Positions 1-6,043 of a DNA stretch of 10,095 bases are shown piece by piece (the first letter of the stretch is position 1; the number at the start of each line of letters is the position of its first letter). The stretch comes from Actinobacteria bacterium ATB1 (GTDB lineage: Bacteria; Actinomycetota; Acidimicrobiia; UBA2766). The position numbers and the translations under genes were made by a program. The stretch lies in NCBI GenBank assembly GCA_021404985.1, contig QWHP01000067.1:1-10095 (forward strand), written 5' to 3'. The notes beneath the pieces were generated by a model that saw only the letters and a list, made by a program, of their open reading frames with translations, searched no databases and was not told the DNA's origin.

Positions 1-167
1 ACCCTCTGGGCGCGACAGGCCTCGCACAGTGCTCCGAGCTCAACTGGCAGCTCCGGGGGGAAGCCGAGGAACGCCAGGTGGTCGACGCAAAGATCGCGCT
101 CCAGCACAACATCGGACTGGGCGGTGCCTGCGTGGTCACGATGTACAAGAAGGCCGACTTCTCCTGA
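1..167 (+). CDS. SCP-x / lipid-transfer-type thiolase, C-terminal end (5' partial)
   Basis: Only the last 54 codons are present; codons are in phase from base 3 and the stop is TGA at 165-167. The visible protein starts PLGATGLAQCSELNWQLRGE and ends HNIGLGGACVVTMYKKADF. This closely resembles the C-terminal part of the thiolase domain of sterol carrier protein X (animal SCP-x has a nearly identical GHPLGATGLAQ...LRGEAGKRQV...ALQHN segment). In this family the residue before PLGATG is the active-site His of the GHP motif. Here the broken first codon ends in AC, compatible with His or Asn. Such thiolases cleave 3-ketoacyl-CoA in fatty-acid or sterol side-chain breakdown; some bacterial members are non-catalytic lipid-transfer homologues. 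The protein ends right after the thiolase fold, so no SCP2 domain is fused behind it. Substrate cannot be decided from this piece. The next gene begins about 310 bp downstream and is probably unrelated. Confidence 0.88.
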   Translation, partial: PLGATGLAQCSELNWQLRGEAEERQVVDAKIALQHNIGLGGACVVTMYKKADFS

Positions 168-185
168 GCGAGAGCAGGCGCGAAA

Positions 186-247
186 GAACCGGAGGCTGCT
201 TCCACGTGTGTGGCCGACCCTGGACTGGGGATCGGAGCCTCCGGTTC
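186..247. repeat. 12-bp perfect inverted repeat, possible branched RNA or terminator
   Basis: GAACCGGAGGCT at 186-197 is the exact reverse complement of AGCCTCCGGTTC at 236-247. The 38-base interior can form two small hairpins: CCAC/GTGG at 202-213 and CCC/GGG around 218-230. The RNA could therefore fold as a long closing stem with a branched head. It begins 19 bases after the thiolase stop, where a terminator would sit. No U-tract follows it, so a classic intrinsic terminator is not supported. It could be a mRNA 3'-end stabiliser, a Rho-independent element of non-standard form, or a small structured RNA. Confidence 0.55.
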
Positions 248-433
248 CGGTGAGCTGGTTTGGATTCCACTGATCGTGGACCCAGCCGGCTGGTCCGGCG
301 TGCCACGCGTCAGTGGCCAGCCACCTCCAGAGTCCAACGTCTATTACCACTCAAAGCTGGACCACCTCCTTTCCCTGGTGCACCAAGAATACGGAAGCCG
401 GAGCCCGCTGGGCGAGTAATTCTCGGCGCCCGT

Positions 434-448
434 GGAGGTGCCACCTCC
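434..448. promoter_or_regulatory. Odd palindrome, possible operator upstream of transporter gene
   Basis: GGAGGTG and CACCTCC flank one central C, a 15-bp perfect odd palindrome. Its right arm covers the position expected for the -35 element of the candidate promoter whose -10 box is at 466-471. A regulator bound here would block RNA polymerase. That role is inference; no known operator is recognised. Confidence 0.35.
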
Positions 449-465
449 TGAATGGTCGAGGACGG

Positions 466-471
466 TATCGT
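466..471 (+). promoter_or_regulatory. Candidate -10 box for leaderless fusion transporter gene
   Basis: TATCGT lies exactly six bases before the GTG at 478. That spacing puts the transcription start at or next to the start codon, as in actinobacterial leaderless genes. No clear -35 hexamer is seen. The same layout (TACCGT, six bases, GTG) occurs before the GH15 gene. Confidence 0.35.
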
Positions 472-477
472 CGCCCA

Positions 478-2832
478 GTGCTGGCCTACACCGGGAAGAG
501 GATCCTCCACGGGACGGCGTTGGCTTTCGCCTTCGCCCTGTTCGCGAGCGTGTCCATGCGCGTCGCATGGGAGTCCTCAGGTCACGAACCCATCCTCACG
601 GACCATGACGTGCTCGCCACGGTATGGCACGCCCTGCCCGACACAGCGGCGATCATGGCCGTCGGTAGCCTGGCTGCCTTCGGCTTCGGCTGGATCGGTG
701 GCATGTTCTCGGCAGCCTCCCGTCGACGCCTCACGTCAGGTATCGCCGCCGCGATCTCACTCGCCGGCGTTGCCGTCCCTGCCTTCGCCTGGGTGTTCCT
801 GCTCGGCGGCCACGACACATCGGGGTTCGTCACCCATCTCGTGGGTGCCCTTCCACCGGCGGTGGCCGGTGGGGCGACACTTGCGATCTGGCAGCACCGG
901 GAGGCCCTCGTCTTCCTCGGGTCCGATGCCGCTCGCCGAATGCTGCTGAAGGGTCTGCCAAGGGGGAGGATCGTGTGGCGACACGGCCTGCGCTGCACTC
1001 TGCCCACCCTGCTGGGCCACGCTGCTCTAGGAGTGGGACTCGTGGCCGGGCTGGTTGTGACCGTGGAGGCGGTACTCGGGATCGAGGGGTTGGGGGGCGT
1101 CCTCGTTTCGGCGTCGATGCGCAGCGACGTGGGTACGGCGATGGGCTGTCTTGTCGCCATCGTGTTTCTCTGCACCGGGATCAGGGTCGGCGTGGACGTT
1201 CTCTGCGGGCTGGTCGGATCCGTCCACCTTCTCGGCTCGGCGCCAGCCGGGGGCGCCGGGATGACCGACTGGACGGTTCGGCAGGAAATTCCAGCCCCGA
1301 CAGGGCGCGCGCCCGCAGGCAGTTTGGACAGACTGAAGCGGTCCGGGACCTCGAAGACGAGGTGGATCCGCAGATGGCCGACGGCGTCGCTGCTCGGCGC
1401 CTTTCTTCTGCTCCTCGTGGTCGCAGCTTGCCTGGCGGGTCCCTCTCTTCCGTGGCTTTCACCCGAGGACGAAGTCACCGTGGTCCTCGAGGCCGGAAGG
1501 CCGAGCCTGATGGTCGTCTGCCTGGCGGTCGTCACCGCATTGCCGGTCGGTTTGCTCCTCGGTACGAGAGCGGGCACGGGGAACCGTATCGCGCGCTCTG
1601 TCACCGCAGGGGCGAAGTACACAGCCGGCACCGTGCCTGTGGCGGCCGTCCTCGTGTTCGCCGGCACGAATGGCTCGGCCCTCTCGGGCGGCAAGGCCCC
1701 GGTCGCCGTGGCCCTGTTCGTGGTCGTGTTCGCGTGGGTGCCCGTGGCCGTCCGGGCGGGGCGCGCGGCGGAGAAGGTGTCCGCAACGGGCCATGTGCTC
1801 TCCGTGCGTGCCGCCGGCGCGTCGCGGCGACGCGTCCTGCGTCACCACATCCTCCCCGAAGTCAGAACAGCGGCAATCGCCACAACCCTCCTCACCGCAG
1901 TCGGAGTCCTCTTCACCGAGTCCTGCGCATCAGCCGCCATCGGTCCAGCGGCAGGTTGGGGTGGGCTCTGGACGACATGGGGCGGGCTCTTGCATCGGTA
2001 CCTCGGAACGGCAGGCCGAACCGTCGCGGAGGACCCGGGGTTCTGGCTCACGCTCGGCATGGTGACGGCAACGGTTGCTGGACTGATCCTCGTCGCATCC
2101 GGCATCGACCGGGGTGCCGGGGCTTCCTCGTCCGGAGTGCAACGCAACGAGACGAGGCGGGACACTTCCACGATCGAGATCCTGGCGGAGACGCTTCGCC
2201 CCGGGGAGACCCTCGCGGTCCTCGGGGCATCCGACGCCGAGGCTCGACGCCTCTGCAGCGCCATCGCCCTGAACCAGGGCGGCCCGGGAGTGGTACTCCT
2301 CTCGAGGAGCAGTCGTCCGGTCGAGGTCGACAGCGAGCTCGCGGAGCTCGCGGAACCGTTGGTCTTCGCAATCGAGCCGGGACGGAACCTCGGCGTCCGC
2401 CACATGAACGAGGTGATCCGACGGATCCGCGACCTCGACGAGCCACGCCTCGTCCTCTTCACCGACGACGCCGGAACGGCATGCAGACATGCAGATCTCA
2501 CCGCGGTCGTCTATGCGGGGTCCGTTGTCGAGACAGGCAGAACCGGGACGGTGCTGGGACGTCCCGCCATGGCGTTCACTGCCCATCTGCTCGCCTCCTC
2601 CCCCGACCTGACCCGGGATCGGCGCAACACGATCGGGAACGGCCGGATCGCTCCGCCGGCAGGAGTGCCGGGCTGCCCCTACCGGGACAACTGTCCCGAC
2701 GCAGACGATCTCTGCACCACGCTCGAACCCCCTCTGACTCCTGTGGGCGACGGCCACAGCGCCGCTTGCTGGCACTCCGAACTGATCGCCGCAGAAGCGA
2801 GAGGATCACGGCATGAGGAACTCGTTCCCTGA
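478..2832 (+). CDS. Opp/Dpp-family ABC transporter fusion: DppB-like + DppC-like permeases + degenerate DppD-like ATPase domain
   Basis: From the GTG at 478 the protein is 784 residues, in three parts. Residues 1-245 are a short DppB-like permease with the coupling-helix region KGLPRGRIVWRHGLRCTLP (158-176) and a conserved VEAVLGIEGLGGVLV-type segment (196-210). Residues about 300-545 are DppC-like, with RAAGASRRRVLRHHILPEV (444-462). Residues about 562-784 are a remnant ATP-binding domain. Its P-loop reads GASDAEAR (583-590), with Ala for the Walker A Lys. Walker B reads LVFAIEP (628-634), with Ile for Asp but Glu633 kept. The H-loop His is Asp663. Only about 45 residues separate the A and B motifs, so the helical subdomain with Q-loop and signature is missing. 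The C-terminal oligopeptide-family tail is intact, with Cys733, 739, 746 and 764. The GTG at 313 is an alternative start, but its extra 55 residues look non-coding. The gene overlaps the next by 20 bp. Substrate is unknown. Confidence 0.85.
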   Translation: MLAYTGKRILHGTALAFAFALFASVSMRVAWESSGHEPILTDHDVLATVWHALPDTAAIMAVGSLAAFGFGWIGGMFSAASRRRLTSGIAAAISLAGVAVPAFAWVFLLGGHDTSGFVTHLVGALPPAVAGGATLAIWQHREALVFLGSDAARRMLLKGLPRGRIVWRHGLRCTLPTLLGHAALGVGLVAGLVVTVEAVLGIEGLGGVLVSASMRSDVGTAMGCLVAIVFLCTGIRVGVDVLCGLVGSVHLLGSAPAGGAGMTDWTVRQEIPAPTGRAPAGSLDRLKRSGTSKTRWIRRWPTASLLGAFLLLLVVAACLAGPSLPWLSPEDEVTVVLEAGRPSLMVVCLAVVTALPVGLLLGTRAGTGNRIARSVTAGAKYTAGTVPVAAVLVFAGTNGSALSGGKAPVAVALFVVVFAWVPVAVRAGRAAEKVSATGHVLSVRAAGASRRRVLRHHILPEVRTAAIATTLLTAVGVLFTESCASAAIGPAAGWGGLWTTWGGLLHRYLGTAGRTVAEDPGFWLTLGMVTATVAGLILVASGIDRGAGASSSGVQRNETRRDTSTIEILAETLRPGETLAVLGASDAEARRLCSAIALNQGGPGVVLLSRSSRPVEVDSELAELAEPLVFAIEPGRNLGVRHMNEVIRRIRDLDEPRLVLFTDDAGTACRHADLTAVVYAGSVVETGRTGTVLGRPAMAFTAHLLASSPDLTRDRRNTIGNGRIAPPAGVPGCPYRDNCPDADDLCTTLEPPLTPVGDGHSAACWHSELIAAEARGSRHEELVP
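1261..1263 (+). other. In-frame ATG at the permease-permease junction, possible relic start of the dppC-like gene
   Basis: The linker between the two permease halves (about residues 246-300) is hydrophilic and contains the sequence GMTDWTVRQE. Its Met codon (1261-1263) sits where an independent DppC protein would start. It is preceded by a G-rich stretch (GGGGGCGCCGGG) that could act weakly as a ribosome-binding site. This may mark where two ancestral genes were joined, or an internal start that still yields a separate DppC-like product of 523 residues including the tail domain. Confidence 0.3.
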
Positions 2833-3877
2833 CGAACCCGATCACCGCGTGGCGCCGGCCGCGCTGCTCGAGGTCGATGACCTGTGTCTCGACACACCGT
2901 CCCGAGGGCCGGAAGAAGGCCCTCTCGTGGACCATGCGTCCTTCGGGGTCTCCGCCCAAGAGATCCTCGGCGTCGTGGGCGAGGAGGGCTCCGGTGCCAC
3001 GGAACTCGTCTCCGCCATCGCCGGACTCGCGGGACCCTGGGAAGGCAGGGTGCGTTTCGACGGCTTGAACGTCGCAGGGCTCACCCGCAAGGAGATCCAC
3101 GCGCACCGGGCGAGGATCGGTCTCGTCACCGGGAACCCGGCGAGCCCCAAGGACATGCTCCCGACGTCCATGCCCGTCCTGGACATCGTGACAGAACCCC
3201 TACGCATCCAGAGGGCATGCCCGCGCAGGGAACGACGCAATAGAGCCCGGGACACCCTCGACCTCGTAGGGATCGAGGAGACGAGAGCACAGGTGCGATC
3301 CGGGGACCTGATCCCCCTGGATCGCCTTCGGGTCGCGCTTGCGCGCGCCGTCGTGCTCCGCCCACGGCTCCTCCTCATCGACCACAGCGTCGACCCCCTG
3401 GAACCCCGCAGCCGAGCGATCGCGCTGGGTCTCGTCCGCCGGCTCGGTGACGAGCTGTCGATGTCCTGCCTACTGGCGACTACGCATCCGGCGAACGCGC
3501 TCGAGATCTCGGACAGGATCATGGTCATGTTCGGAGGCCGCGTCGTGGAGGTCGCATCGCGCGAGGTGATGCTCGAGAACCCTTGCCATCCCTACAGCTA
3601 CGAGCTCCTGGCCGGCGTCCCTCTCCCATCGCCCTCGCGCGAGGCTCGCAGGCAGGGGCTGCCCGTCGACGGCGACGCCTCCCTCCGCCCCGAGCCCCCA
3701 GCAGTCCGGGAGACCACACAAGGCTGCGGCTACCGCCACCGCTGCCCGCGGGCACAGAACCGATGTGCCCTCGAGGTGCCTGCCCTCACCGACCCAGGTC
3801 TCGGTCACGAGGTCGCCTGCCACTTCCCCGAGACCATCGAGCGGCTGCCCTCGCCCGTGGGCGGACAAGCCGGTTGA
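2813..3877 (+). CDS. Opp/Dpp-family ABC transporter ATP-binding protein with degenerate active site (DppF-like)
   Basis: This 354-residue protein follows the DppF/OppF plan throughout: core strand and P-loop, long helical region, Walker B, H-loop, HPYSYELL segment (259-266) and the C-terminal oligopeptide-family domain. Key residues differ from working ATPases. Walker A is GEEGSGAT (56-63), with Ala62 for Lys. The Q-loop region reads VTGNP (105-109), with Gly for Gln. The LSGGQ signature is replaced by LIPLD (166-170), although RLRVALARA follows normally. Walker B LLLID (186-190) keeps Asp190, but the catalytic Glu is His191. H-loop His225 is kept. Cys305, 311, 318 and 336 match the four-cysteine motif of the family. 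The ATG at 2813 has a good GAGAGGA site seven bases upstream and lies inside the previous gene, so translation is probably coupled. It is likely a partner of the fusion protein; ATP hydrolysis by the usual mechanism is doubtful. Confidence 0.85.
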   Translation: MRNSFPDEPDHRVAPAALLEVDDLCLDTPSRGPEEGPLVDHASFGVSAQEILGVVGEEGSGATELVSAIAGLAGPWEGRVRFDGLNVAGLTRKEIHAHRARIGLVTGNPASPKDMLPTSMPVLDIVTEPLRIQRACPRRERRNRARDTLDLVGIEETRAQVRSGDLIPLDRLRVALARAVVLRPRLLLIDHSVDPLEPRSRAIALGLVRRLGDELSMSCLLATTHPANALEISDRIMVMFGGRVVEVASREVMLENPCHPYSYELLAGVPLPSPSREARRQGLPVDGDASLRPEPPAVRETTQGCGYRHRCPRAQNRCALEVPALTDPGLGHEVACHFPETIERLPSPVGGQAG

Positions 3878-4009
3878 CCGCCGAAGTCCCCACCCCCAGT
3901 CCCCTTGCCCGCCCTCCTCCGGCGGTGATCGGAACAGATGCTTTCCGTGTCTGCAAGACTGCGGGAGTCGGTCCCGCAGAGTCCCCGAGTCGGCCCCAGA
4001 GGAGAGGCG
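3878..4009 (+). promoter_or_regulatory. Structured leader of transketolase gene
   Basis: These 132 bases hold two short complementary pairs around CCGCC/GGCGG (3909-3925, and 3860-3864 with 3878-3882) and one strong hairpin at 3959-3979. A direct repeat GAGTCGG(T/C)CCC occurs at 3965 and 3987, 22 bases apart. No convincing -35/-10 pair was found. The gene may have its own promoter here or be read from the transporter genes; the sequence does not decide. Confidence 0.35.
3959..3979 (+). promoter_or_regulatory. 8-bp perfect hairpin upstream of transketolase start
   Basis: CTGCGGGA and TCCCGCAG form a perfect 8-bp stem with a 5-base loop (GTCGG). It ends 21 bases before the ribosome-binding site and 30 bases before the ATG at 4010. 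No U-run follows, so it is not a standard terminator. It may insulate the leader or modulate translation. Confidence 0.45.
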
Positions 4010-6025
4010 ATGGCAACAGCGACGACCACGAACATCGCAACCGAGGCGATCAACGCGATCCGCTTCCTGTCGGTCGATGCTGTCCAGAAGGCGAACTCCG
4101 GTCATCCCGGCGCACCTCTCGGGCTGGCACCTCTCGCCTACTCGCTGTTCACGCGACACATGAAGCACGATCCGTCCGACCCTGCATGGCCCGACCGCGA
4201 TCGATTCGTGCTCTCGAACGGACACGCCTCCATGCTCCTCTACGCGACACTTCACCTGGTGGGCTATGACGTCCCGAAGTCGCAGCTCCAGGACTTCAGA
4301 CAATGGGGGTCCATCACACCCGGACATCCTGAACGCGGCCACATCGACACGCCGGGGGTCGAGGTCACGACAGGGCCACTCGGCCAAGGTGTCGGCAATG
4401 CAGTCGGGCTGGCAATCGCCGAACGGGCAGCCGCGGCGCGCTTCAACACCTCCTCGCCCGGAATCGTCGACCACAGGACATGGTGCTTCGCCGGGGACGG
4501 ATGCCTGATGGAAGGTGTCCAGTCCGAAGCGGCCTCGCTCGCCGGCCATCTCGGGCTCGGCAGGCTGACCGTGTTCTACGACGACAACTTTGTGACACTC
4601 TCGGGACCTACGTCGAACTCCTTCAGCGAGAACGTCCGCGCCCGTTACGAAGCGTATGGCTGGCACGTCACCCACATTGCCGACGTCAACGACCTCGACG
4701 CGATCGACCGTGCGATCGCGGAGTGCCTCGAGGAAGTCGGCCGCCCGAGCCTCGTCGTGACACGCAGCCACATCGGATACGGCTCACCGGTGCAGGACAC
4801 CTTCCACGCCCACGGGAGCCCGCTGGGGCCCGAGGGTGTCGAAGAGACGCGTGAGACGCTCGGATGGACCCACCCGCCCTTCGAGGTCCCCGGTGAGGTC
4901 TACGACCATGTGCGAGAGCTCGTGGCCGTCCGGTCCCAGGCCCACACGGCGTGGCAGAAGTCCTTCGAGATCTGGCGGTCGGAAGAACCGGATCTCGCGG
5001 CAGAGTTCACCAGAAGGCTGTCCGGGAACCTGCCCGAGGATTGGGTCGCCACACTCCCTCGATGGGACGCCGACCAAGGCGAGATGGCGACTCGCAATGC
5101 GGGCGGCCAGGTCCTGAACGCCCTCGCTCCCGAGCTCCCGGAGCTCATCGGTGGTTCGGCAGACCTCGACCCGTCCACGCTCACGTTCCTGGACGGATTC
5201 GGTCGTTTCGGTGAGAAGGACCCCTCACCTACAGGCGTCGAGGAAGCCCCCGACTGGGGCGGCCGCAACATCGAGTTCGGCGTGCGCGAGCACGGCATGG
5301 GGGCGATAACGAACGGGATCGCCGCCCACGGCTTGTTCAGGCCCTTCTGTGCCACGTTTTTCGTCTTCAGCGATTACATGCGTCCGACCATGAGGTTGGC
5401 TGCCCTGAGCCATCTCGATGCCGTGTTCGTGTTCACCCACGACTCCGTGTTCCTGGGGGAAGACGGCCCGACCCACCAGCCCGTCGAGCACCTGGCGAGC
5501 CTCCGAGCCATGCCGAACATGTGGGTCGTGCGCCCCGCAGACCCGAACGAGACCGCCCAGGCCTGGAGGATGGCCCTCGAGCGTACCGAAGGGCCGACCT
5601 CTCTCGTCCTGACGCGGCAGGGCGTACCGGTCCTCGACCCGGACCTCGTTCGCGCGGATGAGGGCGGCTACGTCTACGCGGACGGCGACGACGTCTGCCT
5701 CGTGGCCACCGGCTCCGAGGTCCACGTTGCGCTCGAGGCGCGTCAGCTCCTCTCGCGCGATGGCATCTCCGCCCGGGTCGTGTCGCTGCCTTGCTGGGAG
5801 CGCTTCGCCGAGCGCCCCCGGGAAGAGCGGGATTCCGTCCTGCCGCCGGCGATGAGGACGCTCGCGATCGAGGCGGGGGTGCCTTTCGGCTGGGAACGCT
5901 GGGGTGTGGACGACATGGTCACCCTCGACCGCTTCGGGGCCTCCGCTCCCTGGAAGGTTCTGGCCGACAAGTTCGGTTTCACTCCAAAGGCCGTGGCGGA
6001 AAGGGCACGGGAGCTCATCGGTTGA
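4010..6025 (+). CDS. tkt: Transketolase
   Basis: Transketolase (EC 2.2.1.1) moves two-carbon units between sugar phosphates in the non-oxidative pentose phosphate pathway, using thiamine diphosphate and Mg2+. The 671-residue length is standard. Visible family motifs are ANSGHPGAPLGLAPLAY (28-44), LSNGHASMLLY (68-78), TGPLGQGVGNAVG (121-133), the cofactor motif GDGCLMEGV (162-170) with DDN at 191-193, catalytic Glu427 in GVREHGM, and FTHDSVFLGEDGPTHQP (475-491) with conserved His477 and His489. Residues 500-510 (AMPNMWVVRPA) match the pyrimidine-binding domain, and the C-terminal domain is complete. I chose the ATG at 4010 because AGAGGAGAGG lies just before it and the protein then starts as the family does. 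An in-frame ATG at 3938 would add 24 unconserved residues. All catalytic residues I can check are present. A phosphatase gene follows after 18 bp, probably co-transcribed. Confidence 0.96.
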   Translation: MATATTTNIATEAINAIRFLSVDAVQKANSGHPGAPLGLAPLAYSLFTRHMKHDPSDPAWPDRDRFVLSNGHASMLLYATLHLVGYDVPKSQLQDFRQWGSITPGHPERGHIDTPGVEVTTGPLGQGVGNAVGLAIAERAAAARFNTSSPGIVDHRTWCFAGDGCLMEGVQSEAASLAGHLGLGRLTVFYDDNFVTLSGPTSNSFSENVRARYEAYGWHVTHIADVNDLDAIDRAIAECLEEVGRPSLVVTRSHIGYGSPVQDTFHAHGSPLGPEGVEETRETLGWTHPPFEVPGEVYDHVRELVAVRSQAHTAWQKSFEIWRSEEPDLAAEFTRRLSGNLPEDWVATLPRWDADQGEMATRNAGGQVLNALAPELPELIGGSADLDPSTLTFLDGFGRFGEKDPSPTGVEEAPDWGGRNIEFGVREHGMGAITNGIAAHGLFRPFCATFFVFSDYMRPTMRLAALSHLDAVFVFTHDSVFLGEDGPTHQPVEHLASLRAMPNMWVVRPADPNETAQAWRMALERTEGPTSLVLTRQGVPVLDPDLVRADEGGYVYADGDDVCLVATGSEVHVALEARQLLSRDGISARVVSLPCWERFAERPREERDSVLPPAMRTLAIEAGVPFGWERWGVDDMVTLDRFGASAPWKVLADKFGFTPKAVAERARELIG

Positions 6026-6043
6026 CGGCGCCAGGACCTCCGC

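Larger units (their letters stand above)
168..477. other. Non-coding gap between thiolase and fusion transporter gene
   Basis: I see no convincing gene in these 310 bases. An open frame continuous with the transporter gene runs back to a GTG at 313, but its first 55 codons resemble no protein family and have no ribosome-binding site. The gap holds a 12-bp inverted repeat (186-247), a 19-base match to the 3' end of 16S rRNA (356-374), a 10-bp palindrome TGGTGCACCA (376-385), an odd palindrome (434-448) and a candidate -10 box (466-471). The octamer CCACCTCC occurs three times, at 321, 362 and 441. Confidence 0.6.

Noticed and set aside
186..247. Reading the branched inverted repeat as a tRNA
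   Set aside because: The closing stem is 12 bp, there is no T-loop TTC motif, no anticodon arm of the right size and no CCA-adjacent acceptor layout.
313..477. N-terminal extension of the transporter fusion from the GTG at 313
   Set aside because: The 55 extra residues have no similarity to the permease family, are rich in Arg/Trp/Ser, and no ribosome-binding site precedes the GTG. The first hydrophobic helix begins just after the GTG at 478.
582..1694. A 370-codon minus-strand open frame opposite the permease region
   Set aside because: Low-complexity Arg/Pro/Thr-rich translation without family resemblance; shadow of the sense gene.
2335..2352. Tandem duplication of GAGCTCGCG (two copies)
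   Set aside because: Only 18 bases, encodes a simple ELAELAE stretch in the ATPase remnant; GC-rich coding sequence often yields such short repeats.
975..2816. A 613-codon open frame on the + strand in another phase inside the transporter fusion gene
   Set aside because: Its translation is Arg/Gly/Pro-rich with no recognisable domain, as expected from an out-of-phase reading of a high-GC gene. The 478-2832 frame has clear permease and ATP-binding homology.
478..3877. Calling the transporter genes pseudogenes
   Set aside because: No internal stop or frameshift over 3.4 kb, overlapping starts with a good ribosome-binding site, and the two cysteine motifs kept with identical spacing. Loss of ATPase motifs alone does not show decay.
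3938..4009. Transketolase start at the upstream in-frame ATG
   Set aside because: The 24 extra residues are not typical of transketolase, and the ATG at 4010 has a much better ribosome-binding site. The hairpin at 3959-3979 would also be inside the coding region.
3470..4771. A 433-codon open frame on the minus strand across the second ATPase gene and the start of tkt
   Set aside because: It lies antisense to two genes with clear homology, has no recognisable motif, and long antisense frames are common at this G+C.
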